From contig CM075353.1 of the NCBI GenBank assembly GCA_037693485.1, positions 112,550,501-112,614,500 of the forward strand: a stretch of 64,000 nt of DNA, in the 5' to 3' direction. The notes under the pieces are model-generated. The model had not been told where the DNA came from, did not search any database, and saw only the letters and a list, made by a program, of their open reading frames with translations. Positions 34,626-44,143 of this stretch are shown in pieces. A program made the position numbers and the translations under genes. The DNA comes from Kitagawia praeruptora. Taxonomy: Eukaryota; Streptophyta; Magnoliopsida; Apiales; Apiaceae. Each line of letters begins with the position of its first letter. Position 1 is the stretch's first letter.

Positions 34626-36733
34626 TTCCCATACCTCTAGAGCTAGGCGATCCTGAAAAAGTTACTTATATAGGAGCTTCGCTCAAGGAACCCTTGAAGG
34701 GTAGGTTGACGACATTTTTACAAGAAAACAGTGATGTGGTTGCTTGGACCGCAGCTGATATGCCAGGGATTGATCCCCAACTCATAACTCACAGATTGAA
34801 TGTCGATCCCGAACGGAAAGCAATAAAGCAGAAGAAGAGAAATTTTGCTCCTCAAAGGCAAGAAGCCATTAAACAAGAGGTTGACAAGCTTTTGGAAGCT
34901 GGGTTTATTGAAGAGATTCAGTTTCCCGAATGGTTAGCTAACCTGTGATGGTCAAGAAGGCAAATGGGAAGTGGAGAATGTGTATAGACTTCACTGATTT
35001 GAATGATGCGTGTCCAAAGAATTGTTTTCCCCTGCCAAGGATAGACATGTTGATAGATGCCATAGCTGGACATGAGATGTTAAGCTTCATGGACGGGTTC
35101 AGCGGCTACAATCAGATTAAGATGCACAAGGATGACATCCCAAAGGTATCTTTCATAACTGACTTTGGTGTTTTCTGCCATCTTGTTATGGCTTTTGGTC
35201 TAAAGAATGCTAGCGCTACTTATCAACGATTGGTGAATAAGATATTCGCCCATCTGATTGGGAAAACCATGGAGGTCTATCTAGATGACATGTTAGTCAA
35301 GAGCCTTTGCAAGGCAGATCACATTTAGCACCTCAGAGAGGCATTCGAAGTGCTGAGGCACCACAAGATGATGTTGAATCCAGCCAAGTGTGCTTTTGGA
35401 GTTGGATCAGGAAAATTTTTGGGATTGATGATTTCAAAGAGAGGCATAGAGGCCAACCCTGACAAGATCAAAGCAATTCTGGACATGGAACCACCCCGCT
35501 CTATACGAGATGTATAGAAGTTAACAGGCCGAGTTGCAGCCTTGGGGAGATTCATTTCCAAATCTGGCGACAAATGCTTGCCTTTCTTTCAAGCATTGAA
35601 GAAGGTGAAAAATTTTGAATGGACTCCTGAGAGTCAAGAAGCCTTTGAACAAGCTGAAGATGTATATGGTTGAAGCCCCGTTGCTGGCCAAACCAAGTCC
35701 TGGGGAAACTCTTTATCTATACCTGGCGGTATCCGAACAAGCACTAAGTGTTGTTCTCATTCGAGAAAATAACAAGGTCCAGAAGCCTATCTACTATGTG
35801 AGTAAGGTTTTGCATAGGGCTGAGTTGAATTACTCGACCATAGAGAAGTTTGCATTGGCATTGATAACGGTCTCGAGGAAGCTACGACCGTACTTCCAGT
35901 CGCACAAAATTGAAGTCCTGACGGACCAGCAGTTAAGGAACATATTGCATAGCCCAAAGGCCAGTGGAAGGCTAATCAAATGGGCCATTGAGCTTGGAGA
36001 ATTTGATATCAAGTATAAGCCTCGGACAGCCATCAAGGCTCAGGCATTGACTTCGTGGTTGAATTCACCATTAACAACCAAGAAGTCGGGGGGGCAGGAG
36101 ATAGTAACCACCCCTGAAAGTGGAGATAAAGATGAAGAACTTGTAGCTGATCAGAAGGAATATTGGGTGCTCTATTTTGATGGAGCATCAAAAACAAAAT
36201 CTAGTGGCACAGGTTTGGTTTTGCAAAGCCCCGATGGGTTCACAGTTGAGTATACTTTGAAGTTGGATTTTCCTACTACCAACAATGAAGCTGAGTATGA
36301 GGCATTGATAGCCGGATTGGGCTTGGCCAGAGTCATGAGGGTCAAGAACCTCAAAGTTTGTGGAGATTCAAGACTGGTAGTCTCGCAGGTGAATGGCAAA
36401 TTTGAGGCCAAGGATGAAACCATGGCAAAATATTTTAGGGTTGTAAAGGCTGTTATGACTCAGTTCGATGAATGCTATGTGGAGCATATTCCTAGAGAAG
36501 AGAACATTAAGGCCGATTCCATGTCCAAGTTCACTTCTTCTGAGATATAGAATTACGTAAGGAGTGTCTACTTCCAGGTCTTGAAGGCCCCGACCATCAA
36601 CTCTAAGTTGGTAGCACCGATCGATGTTGGAAGCTGTTGGTTAGATCCTATTAAAGCTCATCCTGAAACCGGATGGCTCCCTGACAATGCCTCGGAGGTA
36701 CGAAAGCTGTCAGTAGGAGCATTGAGATATTAG
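34574..36733 (+). pseudogene. Pol fragment of the Tat-like element: RT, RNase H and a second RNase H, no integrase
   Basis: The coding sequence changes frame at least twice: near 34944, and between 35615 and 35660. Stops lie at 35326, 35515 and 36548 (all TAG). Reverse transcriptase motifs include GKWRMCIDFTDLN, SFMDGFSGYNQI and YLDDMLVKS (near 35280). The first RNase H follows (RENNKVQKPIYYVSKVLHRA, LTDQQLRNIL). The second, near 36165-36530, keeps FDGAS, NNEAEYEAL, GDSRLV and KADSMSKF, so its acidic catalytic set is complete even though the gene is dead. Similarity stops at the linker just before the expected integrase. Confidence 0.85.
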
Positions 36734-36938
36734 CCATGAAGGTCAAGATTAGCTATGAAGGCCAAACTCGAGGGGGTCATGGACCTCCAATCAAGATCCA
36801 AAGGTTGAAGTGATGTTCAAGTGTTGACATTGATGTTCGATTATCGATATGAAAGGTTGGTATTCAGGATGGAAGCTGATTATGATTAAGGAAGCCTAAT
36901 CAAGAGGTTAGTGCAAAGTCTGGGGATTAGCAGCGCTA

Positions 36939-37280
36939 ATCGAAAATTATGGGAAGCCTTAAGCAAAAGTCATGAATGACCATATTGCTGATTCTCTAAA
37001 CTCATGGTCATCAAGACCACAAAAACTCATGGTCATCAAGACCACGACAACTCATGGTCATCAAGACCACGAAAACTCATGGTCATCAAGACCACGAATA
37101 TACTCGGAAATTATGAAAAGCCTTAAGCAAAAGTCATGAATGACCATATTGCTGATTCTCTAAACTCATGGTCAACAAGACCACGAAAACTCATGGTCAT
37201 CAAGACCACGAATATACATGGTCATCAAGACCACAAAAACTCATGGTCATCAAGACCACGAATATACATGTTTATGAAAA
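36939..37280 (+). repeat. Tandem repeats of about 24 bp (CATGGTCATCAAGACCACGA)
   Basis: At least eight copies of CATGGTCATCAAGACCAC occur. The segment also has a higher-order duplication: the stretch with TTAAGCAAAAGTCATGAATG occurs near 36960 and again near 37121. Confidence 0.85.
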
Positions 37281-37319
37281 CATCATATTCAAGAGGGAAG
37301 TTGAAGTATTGAAGCCAAG

Positions 37320-37850
37320 AATGAAAAAAAAAAAATCAACCGACCGGAAGCCGGCCGACCGGGGCAAACCGGGAGGCTTCGGCCGACCGGGGTTCATCAA
37401 GACTACGGGTATTTTCGGCCGACCCGGATCAGTCAGGGGTATTGGTATTTTCGGCCGACCTGGATCAGTCAGGGGTATGGATATTTTTGGGCAACCCGGG
37501 GTCCGACAAGAATATGAAAATGGGTTTGCCGACCGGTGGCTGACCGACCGGAGGCTGGCCGACCGGCGCCCCCAGGAGGCTTCGGCCGACCGGGGTTCAT
37601 CAAGACTACGAGTATTTTCTGTCCAACCGGGAGCGATCAGGGGCATGAATATTTTCAGTCAACCCGGGTTCATCAAGACTACGAGTATTTTCTGTCCAAT
37701 CGGGAGCGATCAGGGGTATGAATATTTTCAGTCAACCAGAGTTCATCAAGACTACGAGTATTTTCTGTCCAACCGGGAGCGATCAGAGGTATGAATATTT
37801 TCAGTCAACCCGGGTTCATCAAGACCATGAAGATTTCTGATTAGCCATAG
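37320..37850 (+). repeat. GC-rich tandem repeats, 73-bp period in the right half
   Basis: TTCATCAAGAC recurs at 37597, 37670, 37743 and 37815, between GTCCAACCGGGAGCGATCAG and TTTTCAGTCAACCCGGG. The left half repeats shorter GACCGG and TTTTCGGCCGACC units. The array happens to hold an open frame (37168-37794), which I attribute to the repeats. Confidence 0.8.
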
Positions 37851-37884
37851 TCCGTGAAGAATATGAAAAATGGGTTTGAACAAA

Positions 37885-38800
37885 AATATGATTAGTGCCG
37901 TTTTATGCCGTTTAACATCGTTTAACACCGTTTAAACGTCGTTTAAGGCTGATTAGCGCCGTTTAGTGCCGTTTTATGCCGTTTAACGTCGTTTAACACT
38001 GTTTAAACATCGTTTAAGGCTGTTTAGCACCGTTTAGTGCCGTTTTATGCCGTTTAACATCGTTTAACACTTTTTAAACATCGTTTAAGGCTGTTTAGCA
38101 CCGTTTAGTGTCGTTTAACGTCGTTTAACACTGTTTAAACATCGTTTAAGGCTATTTAGCGCCGTTTTATGCCATTTAACGTCGTTTAACACTTTTTAAA
38201 CATCGTTTAAGGCTGTTTAGCACCGTTTAGTGCCGTTTTTTGCTGTTTAACGTCGTTTAACACTGTTTAAACATCGTTTAAGGCTATTTAGCGCCGTTTA
38301 GCATCGTTTAGCACCGTTTAGTGCCGTTTTATGCCGTTTAACGTCGTTTAACACTGTTTAAACATCGTTTAAGGCTGTTTAGCACCGTTTAGTGCCGTTT
38401 TATGCCGTTTAACGTCGTTTAACACTGTTTAAACATCGTTTAAGGCTGTTTAGCATCGTTTAGCGTCGTTTAGCACCGTTTAGTGCCGTTTAACGTCGTT
38501 TAACACTGTTTAAACATCGTTTAAGGCTGTTTAGCACCGTTTAGTGCCGTTTTATGCCGTTTAACATCGTTTAACATTGTTTAAACATCGTTTAAGGCTG
38601 TTTAGCACCGTTTAGCGTCATTTAGCACCGTTTAGTGCCGTTTTATGCCGTTTAACGTCGTTTAACAATGTTTAAACATCGTTTAAGGTTTTTTAGCGTC
38701 GTTTAGCACCGTTTAGTGCCGTTTTATGCCGTTTAACGTCATTTAACACTGTTTAAACGTCACTTAAGGCTGATTAGCGCCATTGAATGTCGTTTATGGT
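37885..38800 (+). repeat. Nested tandem array: 10-bp units in about 71-bp blocks
   Basis: About 90 near-copies of a decamer such as CCGTTTAACG or TCGTTTAACA are arranged in roughly a dozen blocks of about 71 bp, each marked by CGTTTAAGGCT. The GTTTA core returns every 10 bases (one 11-base unit per block). The array fills most of the space before the polypurine tract. Confidence 0.9.
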
Positions 38801-38937
38801 CGTTGTAAATGCGTCGGTCGCTCCACGCTTTACATTAAGACAGTATTGTTGAAAATGCTTGCATATTAGCAATAAACCCTGACCCAAGTCTCGTAAAAGG
38901 CCGTTTAAACTTCAAGGAAAACCTGATCAGTTTTCCT

Positions 38938-38954
38938 AGAAGTTGGGGGGCAAA
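38938..38954 (+). other. Polypurine tract of the Tat-like element
   Basis: AGAAGTTGGGGGGCAAA directly precedes the 3' LTR. Confidence 0.85.
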
Positions 38955-39599
38955 TGATATGGGGTAAAAGTAAGCCCTAAAGACACATTTAATGTGGCAT
39001 TAATTAGACCCAATATGGTCAAAACGTGAGGCCCACCATATGGGCCCAAACCCTGTTTATAATATTAATTTCGTAATTAATATTAGGGGTAATAGCCAGC
39101 TCAGTAGTAAAAGTTAAATAAGGATATTACTCATGCTTGACTTAGCCTCCAAGGCACATACTTCAACAAGGAAACTGATTTCTACAAGGAAGGAGTCTAG
39201 AACATTCCTCAAGGCGGTGACTTGCCCACCAAGTCACCTAATTCTATCACGATTCTAGGGCTTCTCAGCCTATATAAAGGGTCTGACCCCTCATTCTCAG
39301 AACTACGTTGGGCAGAGCTCCATACGTTACCCACCACGTTTTCGGCTTAATCCTCGAATAAGGACATACAAGCCACTGCGTCCTAGGTGAGCTCTCGCCG
39401 CCATAGCCTCGAGGGCACCATCACCTAGAACTACGTCTTGGCTTGATTCTCAATAACGAGATACGTAGGCACTCTGTGAGGACCGATCAGTCTCGAAACA
39501 CGGAAACATCCATTAAAGCTCGAAGCTCAACTACCTTTAGCATTAAATACATATAAACCCTAGCCGTCATATTCATAACCTAGTTTTTATTCCACAACA
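38955..39599 (+). repeat. 3' LTR of the Tat-like element
   Basis: Same length as the 5' LTR. I count 16 substitutions and no indel. Confidence 0.95.
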
Positions 39600-39604
39600 C
39601 TACC

Positions 39605-40398
39605 ATTACTCTATAAATATAATAAACTCCATCAAAAACGTAGTTTGTAAAGAATTTTGAAATTTATGCATTGCTCTCTCAAAATTTATTTAGCTGAATT
39701 TCATAAAGTTAAATTTGGAATTTAAGATAAGCCGGCCGAACAGATCCAATATTGTATCAAATAAGTGATTTTGGTCGGATCACATCCTCAGTAAGATCAA
39801 GTTCATTTTTCGGAGTTTTGTCTGCAATCTAATTGGGTATAGCTGTGACAGAGTCTAAGTTGTGTCAATTTGACACCGCCATAGTAATGGGCCAACTGAT
39901 TAGTCTGCAATTGTTCTTAGCTTTATGTGACTCTAAGTCTCTAACAGGCGTTGCTACATAATTATATACGTGTCCTCAATTTTTCTGCAGCTTTTATAGT
40001 AGTTCGTATATGTCACTGGTGGTACTTAACCAGGATCAGATCTTGTAGGCTTAACTAATCATCAGTTACATGAAGTATTTAACGACTATGTAGCCAGAAC
40101 TCTGTGGATTCTTCTTCTCCAAAGTAAGTTGGATTTCATGTAAGTGTTTTAATGCATGAATTTCACTTAACTAAATTCGTAATTATATATTTATATAATT
40201 TAGAAGTGTTGTATAGCAATGAGATGTGGTTGCGGATACAATCATAGTACAAGAGAGAGTTTACTAACTTCTCGAGATAACAAAATGCATAGCTGGACTT
40301 GTTACAGTGTCTCGTGACTCAGACCTCTCCTATGTAGGAGTATTAATAAATATGTACACCCATGGCTCATGCACTTTGGATTTTAGTCCAACCTGAAC
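39605..40398. other. Intergenic DNA, nothing recognised
   Basis: AT-rich sequence with no ORF above 60 codons and no element ends that I could recognise. Confidence 0.5.
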
Positions 40399-40413
40399 AT
40401 ATATATATATATA

Positions 40414-40767
40414 TGATAGCGTTCAAATAGAAACCAACCTTAGAATAGAAACTAGAAATCTACACTAAATAAAATATATTTCATTTATTTTAATGGCCCC
40501 GCTAGGGGTACCTTCACAACTAATAAAATTCATGGCTCTATTCAACAAAAATATTTTAAAAAAAAGTTACTGTTCATGTGCCATGTCATCATGTGAACAA
40601 TAACTTTTTTTTTAATTTTTTAATTTTTTTGTTGAGTAGAGCCAATAATTTTAAAAGTTTTTTGTATTGGGGTACCCCTAATTTGGTCATTAGATTAGCT
40701 TGAAATATTTAATTTAGTTTTAGTTTCTAGATTCTATTCTAAGTTAGCTTCTATTAGAACAAAACCC
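40414..40767. mobile_element. Fold-back TIR element 1 in a (TA)n tract
   Basis: The left end GATAGCGTTCAAATAGAAAC is an imperfect inverted copy of the right end, which reads inward GGGTTTTGTTCTAATAGAAG. Further inside, the arms pair again (TAGAAACTAGAAATCTA with TAGTTTCTAGATTCTA), and the centre has ACTGTTCATG opposite CATGTGAACA. It carries the GC-rich motif GGCCCCGCTAGGGGTACC at 40495-40512. TA repeats flank it on both sides. No coding sequence. Confidence 0.7.
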
Positions 40768-40793
40768 TATATATATATATATATATATATATA

Positions 40794-41102
40794 GGCAAAT
40801 GATCAAAAGAGAACTCTTCTTTTGAAGAAAACTAAGGTACTAATCCTAACCATTGGATGTATTATAATCAATGGCCCCGCCAGGGGCACCCACACACTAA
40901 TCAAATACACCATCACACACAATCCCACCTAATCCCCTCCGTTTTTAATTTGATTTTTCCCGTCAATCGGTGATATTTTTTTAAAATCTAATTTCACCAC
41001 ATTTTTCTCCATCTCCCAACGATCAGTTTGAATACCGTAAGTGCTATATTTTAATTTAGTTTTCTAAGTTCTCCTTTTAAAGGGGTTTTCTCTAGATCCC
41101 TA

Positions 41103-41105
<3 letters not shown>
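40794..41105. mobile_element. Fold-back TIR element 2 in a (TA)n tract
   Basis: The left end region (AAAGAGAACTCTTCTTTTGA, AAGAAAACTAA) pairs imperfectly with the right end read inward (GAGAAAACCCCTTTAAAAGG, AGAAAACTAA). GGCCCCGCCAGGGGCACC lies at 40873-40890. TA repeats of 26 and 42 bases flank it. Confidence 0.65.

Positions 41106-41147
<42 letters not shown>
41106..41147 (+). repeat. (TA)n microsatellite between fold-back elements 2 and 3
   Basis: Uninterrupted AT run of 42 bases. Shorter runs lie at 40399-40413 and 40768-40793. Confidence 0.95.
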
Positions 41148-41150
<3 letters not shown>

Positions 41151-41509
41151 TTGCACTCCATAACAAACACCTTATATAACAAACAATAAAGAACACCTCA
41201 TATCTAATCTAATATAAGAGTTCCATCATGGCACCCAATACAAAAAGTTGTTATTTTTTTACTCTTTATCCATCTAGCAAAAAAAAGTTAAAAAAATTAA
41301 AAAAAAAAAAATTACTGTTCATGATGATGTCACTGCTGACGTCAGCATGACGCCATCATGAACAGTAAAAAAAATTTGCTAGATGGATAGAGGGTAAAAA
41401 AATAATAACTTTTTGTATTGGGTGCCCCTGGCGGGGCCATTGGATCTATTAGATCTAAGGTGTTCTTTATTATTTGTTATATAAGGGTGTTCTGTATGGA
41501 GCAATGACA
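41148..41509. mobile_element. Fold-back TIR element 3 in a (TA)n tract
   Basis: Arms of about 170 bp pair along almost the whole element. CTCCATAACAAACACCTTAT near the left end mirrors CTCCATACAGAACACCCTTA at the right. The centre is a palindrome around CTGACGTCAG with TTACTGTTCATGATG opposite CATCATGAACAGTAA. The motif GGTGCCCCTGGCGGGGCC is at 41421-41438, inverted relative to elements 1 and 2. TA tracts flank it. Confidence 0.75.
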
Positions 41510-42175
41510 TATATATATATTTATTTATATATATCGGAACTTGGAAGCGGTCAGGTGCTAAGAACTTCAGTTCACAAAAATATAGTATCTTTGCCAATTT
41601 CTTTTTGCTTCTTGAACGTAGAAGATGATACTCCTCTCATTTTAAATTATTTGTCTTTCAATTCTTTTCCTTGTCCGATTCTATATGCTTCTCATATATA
41701 AAAGTTGATACTATAATTTCAAATTAGTTATACTTTCAATTTTTCACGTGTTATAGAAATATATATAGTATTTTCGCCCGTTTCTATATGCTTCTCAAAC
41801 ATAGAAGATGATACTTATCTTATTTCAAATTATTTGTACTTTCGACATTTTTAGGTATTATAAAATGCATGATAAACATATAAAGTGCATGAAAAACATA
41901 ACTCCACGAGAATATAATTGACTTCTCATAGTTGCAATTTTGCTCATGAAAATTTAACTGTGTTGATTAAAGTAGGCAACCAACCTATATGTTCCATAGA
42001 GAACGTAGTATCTGCTTATGAAGCAAGTGTTCTCAAATCCCTGATTTTAAATGGGTGATCAATAGTTTATTTTTTATTTTGCCTATGTAACCACCATACC
42101 TTCCACGATCCATCATGTAATTACTGTCAAACAGAAACTAAAGTGGTAAAAAAATATCAGTGTTTTTTATGGTTA
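41510..42175. other. Intergenic DNA with weak repeats of about 120 bp
   Basis: The words TATGCTTCTCA and AGAAGATGATAC recur at spacings of about 120 bases between 41583 and 41860, suggesting an old tandem repeat. No gene. Confidence 0.45.
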
Positions 42176-42180
42176 TCCAG

Positions 42181-42679
42181 TGTTGGATATTTTAGTGTAA
42201 TTGGATTGGCTAGTTGATCAATGTAATCGTAATGTTACATCGAACAAGTCGGGAGAATGCGGAGTGCATGCTCTGTTCGAGTTCGTTATGATTTCAGAAT
42301 TATTGCTTATGAGACATGTCTATTGGCATCAAACACATCTGTTAAAATGAGATGTGTCTATTGGAAAAGACACATCTTGAGGTGTGTCTATTAGCATTGG
42401 ACATGACTGTTGGAAATGAGATGTGTCTTTTGGCAAAAGACACATCTTGAGATGTGTCTATTGGCAAAAGACACATCTGTTAACATCTATAAATAGGTGT
42501 GGCATTGATCATTTTATATACTGGTTCATTTTGAAATACACAGCAAAATACATTCTCTCTTCTTGCAGAATTTCTGACGTTATCCGATTGAATTATTTGG
42601 GTGAACCACAAATAACTTCAATCTGAAAGTGTTCACACGACTTCAGAAAAATCCAAGTAATCACCCATATTCCCCAACA
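42181..42679 (+). repeat. 5' LTR of the decayed copia element, with internal hairpins
   Basis: It starts TGTTGGATATT and ends CCCAACA. Three near-copies of a 28-29-bp palindromic unit (arms AGATGTGTCT and AGACACATCT) lie at 42350-42377, 42419-42447 and 42450-42478, just upstream of a TATAAATA box near 42488. Confidence 0.95.
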
Positions 42680-42706
42680 AAGATTGAAGTTACATATCTT
42701 CTGAAA

Positions 42707-44125
42707 ATGGCGAACTCAGAATCTGCAAAAGACATGACAAGCAAGTTTGCAAAACTGGACAAGTTTGAGGGTCAGGATTTTAGAAGATGGCAAAAGAAGA
42801 TGCATTTTCTGTTGACGACGCTAAAGGTTGTATATCTTTTGAGTACCCCCATTCCAGAAGTGGTTGAGGATGAAACCGCTGAACAAACAAGGAAGCGTTG
42901 CAAATGGGAAAACGCTGACTACATCTGCCGCGGTCACATCTTAAACGGTATGTTTGATTCCCTTTTCGATGTATATCAAAATGTTGAGTCAATGAAAGAA
43001 TTGTGGGATTCTCTTGAATCCAAATACATGGCAGAAGATGCTTCTAGTAAGAAGTTTCTGGTCAGTAATTTTATGAATTATAAAATGGTCGATTCTAGAC
43101 CGGTGATGGAATAATACAATGAATTGTTAAGAATTCTGGGATAGTTTGCCCAACACAATCTAAAGATGGATGAATCTATCTCAGTTTCTGGTGTTATAGA
43201 CAAACTGCCACCATCATGGAAGGATTTTAAACACTCCTTGAAACATAATAAAGATGATATGACTCTGGTTCAACTTGGAAGTCACTTCAGAATTGAAGAG
43301 GCTTTGAGGACTCAAGAAATTGAGAATAATCCTAAGGGCAAGAACCAAGTCGGTAACTCTTCTGTGAATATGGTTGAAGATGGTGGATCTTCTAAGAATT
43401 CTAAGTATGGCAAGGGTGATAAACGAAAGTTTAAAGGAAACAACAAGAATTCTTCCAACAAAAGGCCTAAGATGGCATGCTGGAAGTGTGGCAAACCTGG
43501 ACATTTCAAGAAGGATTGTCGGGCTGGTAAAGGCAAGCAAGAAAAGCAAAATGCTGGTCCAAATGGATCCAAGGATCCAGAAAAGCAACAAGGTCAGATT
43601 TTAATGCAAAATTGTAATTCTAGTCAGAATTATGTGTCACTAATATCTGAGGCATTTTATGTGCAGGATGATAATGTTGCTTGGTGGATTGATTCAGGAG
43701 CAACGAGTCATGTATGTAAAGATCTTCGTTGGTTCATAGAATTTCAACCAATTGAAGATGGATCTATCTTAAAGATGGGAAATGTTGTAACTGAACCGAT
43801 CAAAGGACTAGGAAATGTCAAGATAGTTTTTACTTCGCAAATGTATATTGTTAAATAAAGTGTTGTATGTTCCTGGGATTCGGAAGAATCTCTTGTCTGG
43901 TTTTGTATTGAACAGTTGTGGATATAAATAAGTTTATGAAAGTGACAAATATATATTATCAAAACATGGCTCTTTTGTTGGCTTTGGGTATTTGTGTAAT
44001 GGTATGTTTATGTTGAATGTAAATACTCCATTTAATGACGATTCTGCTTGCATGGCTTCTACTAGTACTAGCAATATTTTGAACAAACCAGAATTATGGC
44101 ATGCTAGACTAGGACACATGTACAT
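42707..44125 (+). pseudogene. Gag, protease and start of integrase of the decayed copia element
   Basis: The ATG at 42707 lies only 28 bases after the LTR. The copia gag domain (KFEGQDFRRWQKKMHFLL) is interrupted by TAA at 43112 and TAG at 43142. A CCHC knuckle CWKCGKPGHFKKDC is at about 43480-43521. The protease site WWIDSGATSHVCKD is near 43683. The frame stops at 43856 and the sequence continues in another frame (YVPGIRKNLLSGFVLNSCGY) with a further stop near 43930. The pre-integrase motif ELWHARLGH lies near 44092. Confidence 0.85.
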
Positions 44126-44143
44126 TACAAAAGAATAAAGGAT

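Larger units (their letters stand above)
31566..39599 (+). mobile_element. Tat-like Ty3/gypsy LTR retrotransposon, defective, no integrase (8.0 kb)
   Basis: Two 645-bp LTRs (31566-32210 and 38955-39599) are flanked by CTACC at 31561-31565 and 39600-39604. Sixteen LTR differences (about 2.5%) make it older than its SIRE-like neighbour, whose right duplication ends only 25 bases before this element's left one. Gag, protease, reverse transcriptase and two RNase H domains are present but broken. The second RNase H is a Tat-lineage hallmark. Integrase is absent. Confidence 0.9.

Noticed and set aside
36985..37280. CRISPR-like regularly spaced repeats
   Set aside because: The units are contiguous tandem repeats without unique spacers, inside a plant retrotransposon.
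37168..37794. 208-codon open frame in the Tat-like element
   Set aside because: It lies wholly in tandem repeats and its translation only mirrors them (TKTHGHQDHE, FGRPGSVRG units). No domain, and positioned where the element is non-coding.
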